Assembly (NCBI GenBank): GCA_035575035.1
Contig: DATLYH010000051.1
Location: forward strand, 1-34,505
DNA from: DATLYH01 sp035575035
Lineage (GTDB): Bacteria > Planctomycetota > Planctomycetia > Gemmatales > Gemmataceae
Length of the DNA: 34,505 bases
Direction of reading: 5' to 3'
A model generated the notes under the pieces. The model was given only the letters and a program-made list of their open reading frames with translations. It was not told where the DNA came from and made no database searches. The position numbers and the translations under genes are program-made. This document shows positions 24,046-32,745 of the stretch, piece by piece; the first letter of the stretch is position 1, and each line of letters opens with the position of its first letter.

Positions 24046-25448
24046 TGTCCTCCACCGCCACCCTTCCCGACCTGATCGCTGCTGCCCAGACCACCGAGGA
24101 GCGCTTTCTCCGTCAGATCTTCGTCCGCGACCAGATGGCCGAATGGTCGAAGCAGCCGCTGATCATGGCCCGGGCCGACGGTGTCTTCTACTGGGACGTC
24201 CACGGCCAGCGCTACCTCGACGCCCTGTCCGGCATCTACGTCGTCTCGGTCGGCCACAACAACCGCCGGGTCATCGACGCCATCCGTCAGCAACTCGACA
24301 CGCTCGCCTTCTCGCCGCCGATGCACGGCACCAATCCGGTGGCGGTGCAGCTGGCCAACCTGCTGGCCGAGCTGGCCCCCGGCGACCTCGCCACCGTCAA
24401 GTTCCAGTGCGGCGGCGCCGAGGTGACCGAGGCCGCCATCAAGCTCGCCCGGCAGTATCACAAGCTGACCGGCCATCCGGGCAAGTACAAGATTATCGGC
24501 CGCTACCTCTCCTGGCACGGCTCAACGATGGGCTCGCTGTCGGCCTCCGGGTTGAAGTCGCGCAAGACGGTCAACGAGCCGCTGGCGCCCGGCTTCCTGC
24601 ACGTCTTCCCGCCCACCTGCTACCGCTGCCCGTTCGGCAAGAGCTACCGCGACTGCGGCATCACCTGCGCTACCCTGGTCGGCGACGTGATCGAGATGGA
24701 AGACCCCGAGACGGTGGCCGCTGTCATCGTCGAGCCGATCGGCCACACCGGCGGCGTCATCGACCCGCCCGAGGAGTACCTGCCGATCCTGCGCGAGATT
24801 TGCGACCGGTACAACGTCCTGCTAATCTTCGACGAGATCATCACCGGCATTGGTCGGACCGGCCGCCTGTTCGCCGCCGAGACGTTCGGCGTGGTGCCGG
24901 ACATTCTCTGCCTGGGCAAGGGGCTCTCGGGCGGCTACGCGCCGCTGTCGGCGATGATCTGCCGCCGGCCGATCGCCGACGCCTTCTGGGGGCCGGCCGA
25001 CCGGAACCCCGGCTTCGTGGAGGGCCACACCTTCGAGGGGAACCCGATCTCCTGTGCCGCCGGCATCGCGGTGCTGCGCGAGATCCTGGAGCGCGACCTG
25101 TGCGCCAATGCTCGCGCCCAGGGCCAGCGGCTGCGGGCCGGATTAGAGCGATTGGCGCAGAAACACGCCGTCATCGGCGACATCCGCGGCAAGGGACTGT
25201 TCCAGGGGATCGAGTTCGTCCGCGACCGGACAACCAAGGAACGCTTTGCAGCGGAGACGGCCTTCGGGGTGCAGGTCGGCCGGCGGGCGCTGGCGAACGG
25301 CCTCTTGTGCCGCTTCGACCCGCACTGGATCGCCTTCGGCCCGCCGCTAACGGTCACAGCCGAGCAGATTGACGAGATGGTGGCCATCCTCGACCGGAGC
25401 ATGGAGGAGGTACTTGGCCAGCTAAACGGGACACTCTCCGACAAATAG
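24045..25448 (+). CDS. Class III PLP-dependent aminotransferase
   Basis: 467 residues, cytoplasmic. It moves an amino group, often from an omega-amino acid or amine, to a keto acid. Landmarks are GVFYWDVHGQRYLDALSGIY, the cofactor-phosphate loop CGGAEVTEAAIKLARQYH, RYLSWHGSTMG, VAAVIVEPIGHTGGV, the cofactor-binding LIFDEIITGIGRTG, the catalytic Lys292 in LGKGLSGGY and the late HTFEGNPISCAAG. An unusual Cys-rich patch, CYRCPFGKSYRDCGITC, lies near residues 192-208. The start overlaps the Uma2 stop by one base, and the EamA gene begins one base after its stop, so all are one transcript. Substrate candidates include putrescine-like amines, taurine, beta-alanine and acylated derivatives, but none is proven by the sequence. 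Confidence 0.92.
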   Translation: MSSTATLPDLIAAAQTTEERFLRQIFVRDQMAEWSKQPLIMARADGVFYWDVHGQRYLDALSGIYVVSVGHNNRRVIDAIRQQLDTLAFSPPMHGTNPVAVQLANLLAELAPGDLATVKFQCGGAEVTEAAIKLARQYHKLTGHPGKYKIIGRYLSWHGSTMGSLSASGLKSRKTVNEPLAPGFLHVFPPTCYRCPFGKSYRDCGITCATLVGDVIEMEDPETVAAVIVEPIGHTGGVIDPPEEYLPILREICDRYNVLLIFDEIITGIGRTGRLFAAETFGVVPDILCLGKGLSGGYAPLSAMICRRPIADAFWGPADRNPGFVEGHTFEGNPISCAAGIAVLREILERDLCANARAQGQRLRAGLERLAQKHAVIGDIRGKGLFQGIEFVRDRTTKERFAAETAFGVQVGRRALANGLLCRFDPHWIAFGPPLTVTAEQIDEMVAILDRSMEEVLGQLNGTLSDK

Positions 25449-25449
25449 C

Positions 25450-26355
25450 ATGGAGTCATCTCCTGATGCCGCAACGCCCCCGTCGCTCCAGCAGGGCCGG
25501 CTGCTCCTTGTGCTGGCTGCGCTGATGTGGAGCACCAGCGGGGCCTTCACCAAGGTATTGACCCAACCGACCGCCCTCAGGCTGGACTCGCCCGCCGTGG
25601 CGCCGCTGCAAATCGCCTTCTACCGGGCGCTCTTCGCCGGGCTGGTGCTCGTGCCGCTGCTGAGACGGCATGACCTGTCGTTCCGCCCGATGATGGTGCC
25701 GATGGCGGCCTGTTTCGCCGTCATGAACGCCACCTTTGTTTCGGCTCTGGCGCTGGGCACCGCTGCCAACGCCATCCTGTTGCAGTACACGGCGCCGATG
25801 TGGATGTTCCTGGCCAGCGTCTGGCTGCTGGGGGAGCGGGCCGATCGGCGCAGCCTGGCCGCCTTGGCCGTCGGGTTGGCCGGCGTCGCAATCCTTGTGG
25901 CCGGCGGCTGGCAGGAGGCGCAGCTCTTCGTCGTCGGCATCGGCCTGGGCAGCGGCGTGACCTACGCCGGCGTTGTGATCTGCCTCCGCGTGCTCCGTGA
26001 TGTCTCGCCGCGCTGGCTGACGGTGCTCAATCACCTGGTCAGCGCCCTGGTGCTGGTCCCCTTCATTTATGCGTTGGACCTTCCCACCGCGGGGCAGATG
26101 GTCGTACTGTTTCTTTATGGCGGCGTGCAGATGGCGATTCCGTACACGTTGATGGCCCGCGGCCTGCGCACTGTTAGCCCGCAGGAGGCCGGCACCATCA
26201 CGCTGCTGGAGCCGCTGCTGAACCCACTCTGGGCTTACCTGGTCGCGGGGGAGGAACCGTCCCTTTTCACGCTGACCGGCGGGACGTTCATTCTCGGGGC
26301 GCTGGCATGGCGGTACTGGCCGTGCCGCAAGCCGGCCGCTCGGCTCCATTCCTGA
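25450..26355 (+). CDS. EamA-family (drug/metabolite) transporter
   Basis: 301 residues with about ten hydrophobic helices arranged as two EamA repeats. The first starts with LLLVLAALMWSTSGAFTKVL and continues through IAFYRALFAGLVLVPLL and ALGTAANAILLQYTAPMWMF. The second covers LGSGVTYAGVVICLRVLRD to LEPLLNPLWAYLVAGEEP. EamA proteins are inner-membrane carriers, many of which export amino acids or their derivatives. Start ATG 25450 is one base after the aminotransferase stop, so it is the last gene of a tight unit. Export of an amino acid or amine made or excreted by the neighbouring enzymes is the simplest inference. The next gene is convergent, with a 96-base gap and no clear terminator. 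Confidence 0.93.
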   Translation: MESSPDAATPPSLQQGRLLLVLAALMWSTSGAFTKVLTQPTALRLDSPAVAPLQIAFYRALFAGLVLVPLLRRHDLSFRPMMVPMAACFAVMNATFVSALALGTAANAILLQYTAPMWMFLASVWLLGERADRRSLAALAVGLAGVAILVAGGWQEAQLFVVGIGLGSGVTYAGVVICLRVLRDVSPRWLTVLNHLVSALVLVPFIYALDLPTAGQMVVLFLYGGVQMAIPYTLMARGLRTVSPQEAGTITLLEPLLNPLWAYLVAGEEPSLFTLTGGTFILGALAWRYWPCRKPAARLHS

Positions 26356-26451
26356 ACGCCGGTCGATCGACGACCTGACCTTGACGTCCGGCCTGGCGCG
26401 CCTGGGCGGGGCCGCCCCAACCCTCGGGACCGTCACCAGTGCGGACAAAGC

Positions 26452-27495
26452 TCACCGGGGCGCTTTGCTGAAGTCATAGACGAAGATCCCTCGCCCCACT
26501 CCCGCCGGATCCCCCACCCGGGCCATCTGGAAAGCCATGAACTTGCCGTCGTCGCTGATGACCGGGTTGGAGGCCTTGTAGCCGGGGTACAGATTGAAGA
26601 ACGTCAGCCGTTCCAGCTTGCCGCTGCCGTCCAACGCCAGCTTCCAGATGTCGATGTACTGCGACCCCTTCTTCTTCGCCCCGTTCTCTCGATCGCACTC
26701 GACGCAGATGAACTTGCCGTCGGGGAAGATCCCTTCCGGCTCGTCGTACTGGTCGGGGGCGTTGGAGTAGTTGGTGACCTTCTTGGTCGCCAGGTCAACA
26801 CCGCAGACTTCTGTTCCTTGGTAGCCGTAGGCGCTGAAGAGCAGCTCCTTCTCATCGGGCGGGCGGAAGTTCTGCGTCTCCATGGTGCATTTGAACGGCA
26901 GCTCCCGGCTGTCGATGATCAGCCGCTGGTTGGCCAGCTTCGGCTTGCCTCCCTCGTAGACGATGTCGGCCTCATACATCTGGGAGACGCCCTTGGGGAG
27001 CTTGTCCGGGTACTGGGCGCTGACGTGGGTCCAGGCGATGTGCATCCGCTTGCGCGAGACGGCCGGCCCCTCCGAGCACTTCGTGCCGAGTGGGACGGGC
27101 GGCCCCGTCAGGCCCTTGTCAAGGACATAGAGGTAGCACTGCACCCGGCTGGGGCCGGGGTTCTTCGGGTCGAACTGCTCCGGCCCCGAAAGGAGGATAT
27201 CACCGTTGGCCAGGTAAAGCGCCCGGGTGTAGCCGAGGTGGGGGTAGTGGCCGGTCAGCAGCCGCAGCGCTTTGGTGGCAAGGTCAATCTCATAGACGTC
27301 GCCGAACGTCTTCTCGACGAACAGGATTCGCTTGCCGTCGTGCGACCAGTCGGCGCGTTCGCCGAAGAGGGTCAGCCGGGTGATGTGCGGCGGCAGGTCC
27401 TGGTCGGGGGATTTGCCGGCCTTGTCCGCCGGCGCCTGGGCTAGGAGCAGCCCGGCCAGAGGGAGCAGGGCAAGTAGGCAGACAGGGACTTTCAT
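26452..27495 (-). CDS. Secreted TolB-like beta-propeller (PD40-type) protein
   Basis: 347 residues with an N-terminal signal peptide (KVPVCLLALLPLAGLLLAQA). The mature protein shows repeated propeller blades of the PD40/TolB type: RADWSHDGKRILFVEKTFGD, LYLANGDILLSG, KELLFSAYGYQG, GIFPDGKFICVE and NPVISDDGKFMAFQMARVGD. It probably acts in the periplasm as a binding or scaffold protein; TolB itself works with Pal and the Tol system, but sequence similarity here is to the fold rather than to TolB proper. GAGGG lies 5 bases before the ATG. It is the last of three minus-strand genes (DUF1559, lipoprotein, propeller) with short gaps. No ligand can be inferred. Confidence 0.82.
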   Translation of the reverse strand: MKVPVCLLALLPLAGLLLAQAPADKAGKSPDQDLPPHITRLTLFGERADWSHDGKRILFVEKTFGDVYEIDLATKALRLLTGHYPHLGYTRALYLANGDILLSGPEQFDPKNPGPSRVQCYLYVLDKGLTGPPVPLGTKCSEGPAVSRKRMHIAWTHVSAQYPDKLPKGVSQMYEADIVYEGGKPKLANQRLIIDSRELPFKCTMETQNFRPPDEKELLFSAYGYQGTEVCGVDLATKKVTNYSNAPDQYDEPEGIFPDGKFICVECDRENGAKKKGSQYIDIWKLALDGSGKLERLTFFNLYPGYKASNPVISDDGKFMAFQMARVGDPAGVGRGIFVYDFSKAPR

Positions 27496-27564
27496 CGGAA
27501 CCCTCAGGGTAGCGGTGACGGGAGCGGACGCAGCCGGCGCGGCCGGCGCGCCGGGCCGTCTTGG

Positions 27565-28056
27565 TCAGTGCCCCGGCTTGCTAAGCTGAATAGTGACCCG
27601 ATTGTCCGGCGCCGGGATGGTGATCTTGAGGCCGGACGTGTCGAAGCTCCGGTAGCGCGGATCGATCAGCGGGGGCTTTCGTCGGGACACGGAGCCATAT
27701 CCCTCTTCGCCGGGGTCTCTCCCTCCCCCTTCTTCCTCATCCCGAACGGGGGGTTCAAAACGGACCCGGTGCTCTCCCGCAATGAGACCCTGGGTCTCCT
27801 TGCCATCAGACCTGTACGTGTAAACGCGGGCGAACGTCCCGTCCTTTTCGAGTTCGCCGAACCCCCGCAAGTTCGGGTCGGCGACCGACTCAAACTCAAT
27901 CTTCCCGCCCGGTAGCGGCTTGCCGTTGGGCAGCAGCACGGTGCCCGAGAGGGGATACGTTTTGGGAAAGTCTGCGCCGCAGCCTGCGACCGCCACACAG
28001 GCAACGGCGACCGACAATGGGCTTATCCATGAACGCCAGAAGGAAACCAGACGCAT
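27565..28056 (-). CDS. Small planctomycete lipoprotein with a carboxypeptidase-regulatory-like domain
   Basis: 163 residues. The leader ends in the lipobox VAGC, so Cys26 should be lipidated and the protein anchored in the envelope. The domain starts with TYPLSGTVLLPNGKPLPGGK, a transthyretin/carboxypeptidase-regulatory-like pattern. It continues with IEFESVADPNLRGFGELEKD and closes with PRYRSFDTSGLKITIPAPDN. Proteins of this type sit next to DUF1559 genes across Planctomycetota, as here, but their role is not known. AGGAG lies 7-10 bases before the ATG. An acidic, glycine-rich insertion (EEEGGGRDPGEEG) interrupts the middle. The propeller gene follows 69 bases downstream. Confidence 0.85.
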   Translation of the reverse strand: MRLVSFWRSWISPLSVAVACVAVAGCGADFPKTYPLSGTVLLPNGKPLPGGKIEFESVADPNLRGFGELEKDGTFARVYTYRSDGKETQGLIAGEHRVRFEPPVRDEEEGGGRDPGEEGYGSVSRRKPPLIDPRYRSFDTSGLKITIPAPDNRVTIQLSKPGH

Positions 28057-28173
28057 GGCAGCTCCTCTCCTGGAAGAGGCGAAGGTTCACAAGCGAGACA
28101 ACCGGCGGCGCGGCGAAGCCCGCTGCCCCGAGGAGCGGCGGGCTTGCCAGGAAGTTGATCGGCCCGCACTGCC

Positions 28174-29175
28174 CTAGAAGTCGCTGCCGCTGACGACCCG
28201 GCCGTCATTACGGATTGTCAACCAGGTAAGGGTGAGGATGTCAATCGACTGGTTGACGGCCCGGACGCTGCCGTCGCAGAAGACGAACTGGCAGACGCCG
28301 GGGTGCCAGCTGCCGAAACGCCGGTCGCGGAAGGTATTGTCCCCGTATTGGGCCAAGGGGAGGTCGCGGGTGAACGGCGTGGCTGCGGTCTTGTTCGCGT
28401 AGTTGTTGTCGGGCCATTCCCGGCCGGCCTGGCGGGCATAGGTGGCGCCCGGCATGGAGGGGTCGCCATTGTAAATGGAGTTGTCGTCGCCCCCTCGGCC
28501 GAGCAGGGATTGGTCGCGAATGTGCTTCTCGCCGATCATGAGCGTGTTGCTGGTGCCATCGATGATCGACGCGATGCTGACGCTGCTCTTGATGAGCCTC
28601 AGGGTGGCATTGGGATCGGTGAAGGGGAGGGTAAGGACCTCGCTGTCGTTACCGTGCCAGATGAAAACGCCGTTGGCGTTGGGACCGTTGTCGTTGAACC
28701 CATTCCCCTCGTTGCCGGCGTAATCCGAGCAACCGCCCGGGGTGAAGGGGAAGTTGGGCCCGCTCCGGGGGCCGTCGCCACTCGTGCTCATCATGGGCGC
28801 CCTGCGGCTGGGACAAAACAAGGTTTTGACCGGCTGGCGAGCTTCTAGGGGGGTGGCATAATAGCGCAGCGTACCGTTGTTCCAGAGCCGGTACATGTTG
28901 TCCTGCTCCAGGTATGGCAGCAAGAACACCACCCAGGTGCCAAAGTTGTCCGCAGCGCGGGACGGGGGGAAGTGCCGATAGTGGTCGTGAAAGTTGTGGC
29001 AGGCCAGGCCGAGCTGCCGGAGGTTGTTGGCGCACTGGGAACGGTTGGCCGCCTCGCGGACCCTCTGCACCGCTGGCAAAAGCAAGGCGATCAGGATAGC
29101 GATGATGGCGATGACGACAAGCAGCTCGATCAAGGTGAACGCAGACCGTTGGCTCGGGGTGTGCAAACGGAACAT
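28174..29175 (-). CDS. DUF1559 protein with type IV pilin-like N-terminus
   Basis: 333 residues. The N-terminus carries a prepilin-type cleavage and methylation motif (SAFTLIELLVVIAIIAILIA, glutamate at residue 17) followed by the planctomycete signature LLPAVQRVREAANRSQC. The body shows the DUF1559 landmarks NNLRQLGLACHNFHD, TWVVFLLPYLEQDNMY, SIIDGTSNTLMIGE and the C-terminal HPGVCQFVFCDGSVRAVN. These are among the most expanded families in Planctomycetota and are thought to be pseudopilin-like surface or secretion proteins; their job is unproven. GGGAGGGG lies 6 bases before the chosen ATG. A consensus-like promoter sits about 105 bases upstream. The lipoprotein and propeller genes lie downstream on the same strand. 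Confidence 0.93.
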   Translation of the reverse strand: MFRLHTPSQRSAFTLIELLVVIAIIAILIALLLPAVQRVREAANRSQCANNLRQLGLACHNFHDHYRHFPPSRAADNFGTWVVFLLPYLEQDNMYRLWNNGTLRYYATPLEARQPVKTLFCPSRRAPMMSTSGDGPRSGPNFPFTPGGCSDYAGNEGNGFNDNGPNANGVFIWHGNDSEVLTLPFTDPNATLRLIKSSVSIASIIDGTSNTLMIGEKHIRDQSLLGRGGDDNSIYNGDPSMPGATYARQAGREWPDNNYANKTAATPFTRDLPLAQYGDNTFRDRRFGSWHPGVCQFVFCDGSVRAVNQSIDILTLTWLTIRNDGRVVSGSDF

Positions 29176-29553
29176 GAGAAGCCCCTCCCGTAGAAACACG
29201 GATGAAAGGAAACGACCTAAGCGAGAGGCAGCGTACTTCAATGTGATCACGGCGTGTTAGCCGTGGAAATCTCATTTTTTTCTCATAAATCGGCAGCCGG
29301 AGGATGTCAACAAAAAACTTCGAAATTGGTGTTCAGCGTCACCATCGGGACTTTTACGCTTTGGGGCATGGTGTAACTTTTCGAGGGTGTGGCCGCATGG
29401 CGCTGCCTGTGCCTCACAGAGCATGTCCCGGGCGATGTGGTGGCGGATGTACTCTGGGGTACGGACACGACAGCGCTTTGCTCGGTCCAGCATTTGCTCC
29501 GGTGCGTCCGGGGCAATTGCCCGGTGCCAATGCTAAACCATCTCCAAGGAGGA
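29176..29553. other. 378-base gap upstream of the DUF1559 gene
   Basis: It holds a good minus-strand promoter (29282-29310) and a small stem in the predicted leader (CACGGC 29248-29253, GCCGTG 29260-29265). A near-palindrome GGGCAATTGCCC lies at 29511-29522, shortly after the TolC-type gene ends. The central part is clearly richer in A/T than the genes around it. I see no gene that I can support. Confidence 0.5.
29282..29310 (-). promoter_or_regulatory. Sigma-70-like promoter of the DUF1559 gene cluster
   Basis: On the minus strand a perfect TTGACA (29310-29305) is followed after exactly 17 bases by TATGAG (29287-29282), then an A-rich stretch. Transcription would start near 29275 and leave a leader of about 100 bases before the ATG at 29175. 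Confidence 0.55.
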
Positions 29554-31308
29554 TCATCGGCGGGAATGCTCTGGGCCGGGATAGGCATGCAGCCCCAGGG
29601 CCGCCCGGTAGTCGGCCAGGGAGCGATAGTACTCTGCCAGAGCATCGACTTCCGCCAGCGATGCTTCCGCCGCTACCAACTCGCGTAAGTTCAAGATGAC
29701 GATGGTCCCTTGCCCTTTCAGGAAACGCTCCCGCTCGCCGCTCTCGACCTTGCGGGCCACAGCCACATTCTCCCGTGCTTTTTGCAGCAACTCGTAGGAG
29801 CGTTCCAGGGCGGAGGCGGCATCCTGGATTTCCGCGACGATCCGGTCCCGCTGGAACTGTTCCTGAAAGCTCAACTGGGCGATGGTCGATTGGGCGGCCA
29901 AGGCACGGCCCCGGGCGTCTCGCCGCTGCAACGGTAAGTCGAATTGAAGGGAGGCGAGATATGCCGTCCGGTCCAGCTGGGTCCCCGTGACGAGCGGCGT
30001 CTTGGAGAAATTGGAGCCGAACCCGACATCTTGGTAGCCCTCCAGGCCTAGATAGAGATTAGGCAGCATCTGGTTGTTGGCCAGTTCCACCTCCACGGCG
30101 AGGCGGGCGCGTTGCAGCCGCAGTCGTTCTAGCTCGGGCCGTTGTCGGAAGGCCTGCTCGATGTCCCGGGGGAGACTGGTTCGGTCGAAGGGCTGAGGCT
30201 CCGCGACCTGGTGGGGCAGACGGGCCGCGGCGGGCATTTGCGGTTCGCCGCCCGGGCCGCGAAGATACAGCGACAGGGCGATCGACGCCTGCTGCCAGGC
30301 CCGCTCCGCCGCAATGAGCCGGGTCTGCCGCTCCACGATCACCCGCTGGTTATCGATCCGTTCGAACTCGGCAACAGCCCCGCGCCGGACCAACTCGGCT
30401 AGCTGCTTGTCGCGCTCCTCGGCGATGCGCAGCACCGCCAGGGCGATCTGGTAACGTCGGCCGGCCGCTACCCAAGTCCAGTACGCGCGGGAGGCGGCCC
30501 GGATGAAGTCGATCCGCTGGGCGGCGATGGTCGGGTCCGCCAGGGCCCGGGTGATCTCCGCTTGCCGCAGCGTTGCCCGCCTGCGGTCAATGGCCCGGTT
30601 GGCCAACAGCGGAATCAGTACCCCTGCCCGGAACTCGCCCCCTTCCCCTGTCTTGCGGTCCCCATAGTAGATCGGAAACTCCCCGAGCGAGTGCCGGTAG
30701 CCAGCGAAATACGAGATGCCGTTCCAGGCCAGGTTCTGGTCGATGCCGACGCTGATCCGGTGGCTGTCGAAAGTGCCTATTTGCCCGAATTCCCGCCCCC
30801 GGAGGTACAGGTCAAAGGCTCCCTGGGCGGCCAACAACTGACCGGAAGTGATTCCTTGTTCCTGCAAGGCGGCCAGGAGCAGAGGGAAATGGGTTTCCAC
30901 CGAGGCGATCACTTCCTCCAGGGTCAGTGGCAACTCGGCTTGCGGCGAGCCGGTCGGGCCGATCGCCGGGTCTGGAGAGAGCAGACGGGGAGGCGGCAAG
31001 ACCTCAGCCGCTTGGGGGGGAGCATCCCTGTCTTGCTTCTGGCCGTCCGCGGCGGCGGAGGGTGCTCCCTGGGCCTGCTCAGGGGATACCGACCGGTCTG
31101 GCTGGGTCTGCGTTGGCGGCGCCGGAACCACTTCGCTGGCCGGGGTCGTCGGTTGTTCCGCCTGGGGGCGTTCGGTGGCTGGGGATGCCGGGATGCTCTC
31201 CTCGTCCGGATCAAAACAGGACGGGAATGGCCCGGCGACGCACCCACTGGCGAGCACCAACACCAAGCACGCCTGGGCCATCGGCTTCCTTGCCCGCTGC
31301 CGCTTCAT
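29554..31308 (-). CDS. TolC-family outer-membrane efflux lipoprotein
   Basis: 584 residues. The leader has a lipobox (LASGC, Cys23). A long low-complexity, Pro/Gln/Ala-rich segment (about residues 30-125) separates it from the channel domain. The TolC-like part has two long helical halves with coiled-coil character: LTLEEVIASVETHFPLLLAA, then IDRRRATLRQAEITRALADP, and in the second half PELERLRLQRARLAVEVELA with NNQMLPNLYLGLEGYQDVGF. It closes with VILNLRELVAAEASLAEVDA. It should form the outer-membrane duct of the tripartite exporter. The ATG overlaps the HlyD-type stop as ATGA. The extended Pro-rich linker is longer than in classical TolC and may span the unusual planctomycete periplasm (inference). 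Confidence 0.92.
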   Translation of the reverse strand: MKRQRARKPMAQACLVLVLASGCVAGPFPSCFDPDEESIPASPATERPQAEQPTTPASEVVPAPPTQTQPDRSVSPEQAQGAPSAAADGQKQDRDAPPQAAEVLPPPRLLSPDPAIGPTGSPQAELPLTLEEVIASVETHFPLLLAALQEQGITSGQLLAAQGAFDLYLRGREFGQIGTFDSHRISVGIDQNLAWNGISYFAGYRHSLGEFPIYYGDRKTGEGGEFRAGVLIPLLANRAIDRRRATLRQAEITRALADPTIAAQRIDFIRAASRAYWTWVAAGRRYQIALAVLRIAEERDKQLAELVRRGAVAEFERIDNQRVIVERQTRLIAAERAWQQASIALSLYLRGPGGEPQMPAAARLPHQVAEPQPFDRTSLPRDIEQAFRQRPELERLRLQRARLAVEVELANNQMLPNLYLGLEGYQDVGFGSNFSKTPLVTGTQLDRTAYLASLQFDLPLQRRDARGRALAAQSTIAQLSFQEQFQRDRIVAEIQDAASALERSYELLQKARENVAVARKVESGERERFLKGQGTIVILNLRELVAAEASLAEVDALAEYYRSLADYRAALGLHAYPGPEHSRR

Positions 31309-32735
31309 TTCAGCTCCTTGCGCTTGACCGGACCAAGCGGCTGGTCGGTCTTCGATTCCTGTGACTCGCGAATGGGGGGGAAGCCATTCAACCGCCGCCA
31401 TAGCTCCCAGCCCAGGGAAACCCGCTCGAGCAACACCCAGCCCTGAGCACGGACGCCCTGGCGCAGATATTGTTGATCGGGCCAGGGCTGATCGGCGGGG
31501 TCCGGCTCCACGAGAATGCGGAACCGCCCCTTGTCATCGGCGGTGGGGTCCACCAGGTAGACACGCCCCCCGAAGGTGCCGACGGCCACGGATGGCCAGC
31601 CGACGAACTGGGCGGCCGGCCAGCCCTCGAACTGCAAGCGCACTCGATCGCCGAGGCGCACCAGGGGCAGGTCATTGCCGTCGATCTGGAGTTCGACGAC
31701 GATACCGGGGTAGCTCCCCTCGGTCAAGGGGATCGTTTCCTGGTTTGAAGTCGGGTTGTTGCCGCGCTCTTCCGGCTTGATGTCCGGGACCAGGACGGCC
31801 AGCCGCTCCCCGGGGCGGACCAGGATGCCTCCTTGCTCGGCGTTGGCCAAGAGGCGAAACACGACCCCGTCCACCGGGGCATCAACATACTGGGCCCGTT
31901 GCCGGGCGATGCGCACCTCGATCTGGGCCTTGTCACGCTTGATGGCAGCGACCTCGGCCTCGGCGGAACGCAGGGAAGCCCGTTCTAGGTTAATCATGGC
32001 GGCGGTGTCCGCATCTACCTTTTTCAGGTTATCAGCGGCCGCCTTTTCCGCTGCCTTGGCCAGCTTCACCCGGGCCCGGGCCTGACGCAATTTGGCCTCG
32101 GCGGTTTGCAGGGTCTGCCAAGCCAGCTCCACATCGCGCTGGGAAACCAGGCTGCCCTGCTTACTCTCGAACAGGGCCTTCTGCCGCTCGTAGTTCGGCC
32201 GGGCCGTATCCACAACTGCCTGAGCTTCGATCTCCTCCTGCTCGGCAGCCTGCACCCGGGCTTGCTCCTGGCGAAGGATACTTTCCTGAACGCCGATCGC
32301 CAGCAGCCGCGAGTTCTCCAGATTCCGAATGCGGGCTTCGATATCGCGGACCCGGTTCTCGGCGGCACGGAGGCGGTCCAGAATGGCGCGCTCTTCATCC
32401 AATAAGCGCAACTCCAGATTGGGGTCGTTGTCTACCATCTCGACGATGCGCTCGCCGGCCTTTACCCGCTGCCCCTCGACCACATACCACTTCTTGATGC
32501 GGCCTTCGATCGGCGAAACCACAAATTGCGGGCGCTGGACGGGATTAAAGGCGATGGCCCGGCCGATACCGTGGACCGTCTGAGTCCACGGCACAAAAAG
32601 CAGCACAAAAGGCAACAACAGCAGGGCGGTCAGGACCACACGGGACAGCCGCCGCGCCAAGCGCGGCGTGCGGGCCAACTGCAGGGCGGGAAGCGTCAGC
32701 CGCTCGGAGATCCGGTGGTTGGTGGCAACGGTCAT
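31305..32735 (-). CDS. HlyD-family periplasmic adaptor (membrane fusion protein)
   Basis: 476 residues. One N-terminal membrane helix (VVLTALLLLPFVLLFVPW) anchors it in the inner membrane. The first lipoyl half (PQFVVSPIEGRIKKWYVVEG) is followed by a long coiled-coil hairpin, about residues 105-270 (LRAAENRVRDIEARIRNLEN, AKLRQARARVKLAKAAEKAA). The second lipoyl half is YVDAPVDGVVFRLLANAEQG. A beta-barrel domain follows (VVELQIDGNDLPLVRLGDRV). It bridges the ABC transporter and the TolC-type protein. The gene starts 10 bases after the ABC stop and overlaps the TolC start by four bases. The substrate is not evident; a peptide, lipid or polysaccharide are all possible. Confidence 0.94.
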   Translation of the reverse strand: MTVATNHRISERLTLPALQLARTPRLARRLSRVVLTALLLLPFVLLFVPWTQTVHGIGRAIAFNPVQRPQFVVSPIEGRIKKWYVVEGQRVKAGERIVEMVDNDPNLELRLLDEERAILDRLRAAENRVRDIEARIRNLENSRLLAIGVQESILRQEQARVQAAEQEEIEAQAVVDTARPNYERQKALFESKQGSLVSQRDVELAWQTLQTAEAKLRQARARVKLAKAAEKAAADNLKKVDADTAAMINLERASLRSAEAEVAAIKRDKAQIEVRIARQRAQYVDAPVDGVVFRLLANAEQGGILVRPGERLAVLVPDIKPEERGNNPTSNQETIPLTEGSYPGIVVELQIDGNDLPLVRLGDRVRLQFEGWPAAQFVGWPSVAVGTFGGRVYLVDPTADDKGRFRILVEPDPADQPWPDQQYLRQGVRAQGWVLLERVSLGWELWRRLNGFPPIRESQESKTDQPLGPVKRKELK

Positions 32736-32745
32736 GGAAGGCTCC

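Noticed and set aside
29272..29493. 73-codon minus-strand frame in the gap before the DUF1559 gene
   Set aside because: No ribosome binding site, no recognisable motif, and it overlaps the promoter region of the DUF1559 gene.
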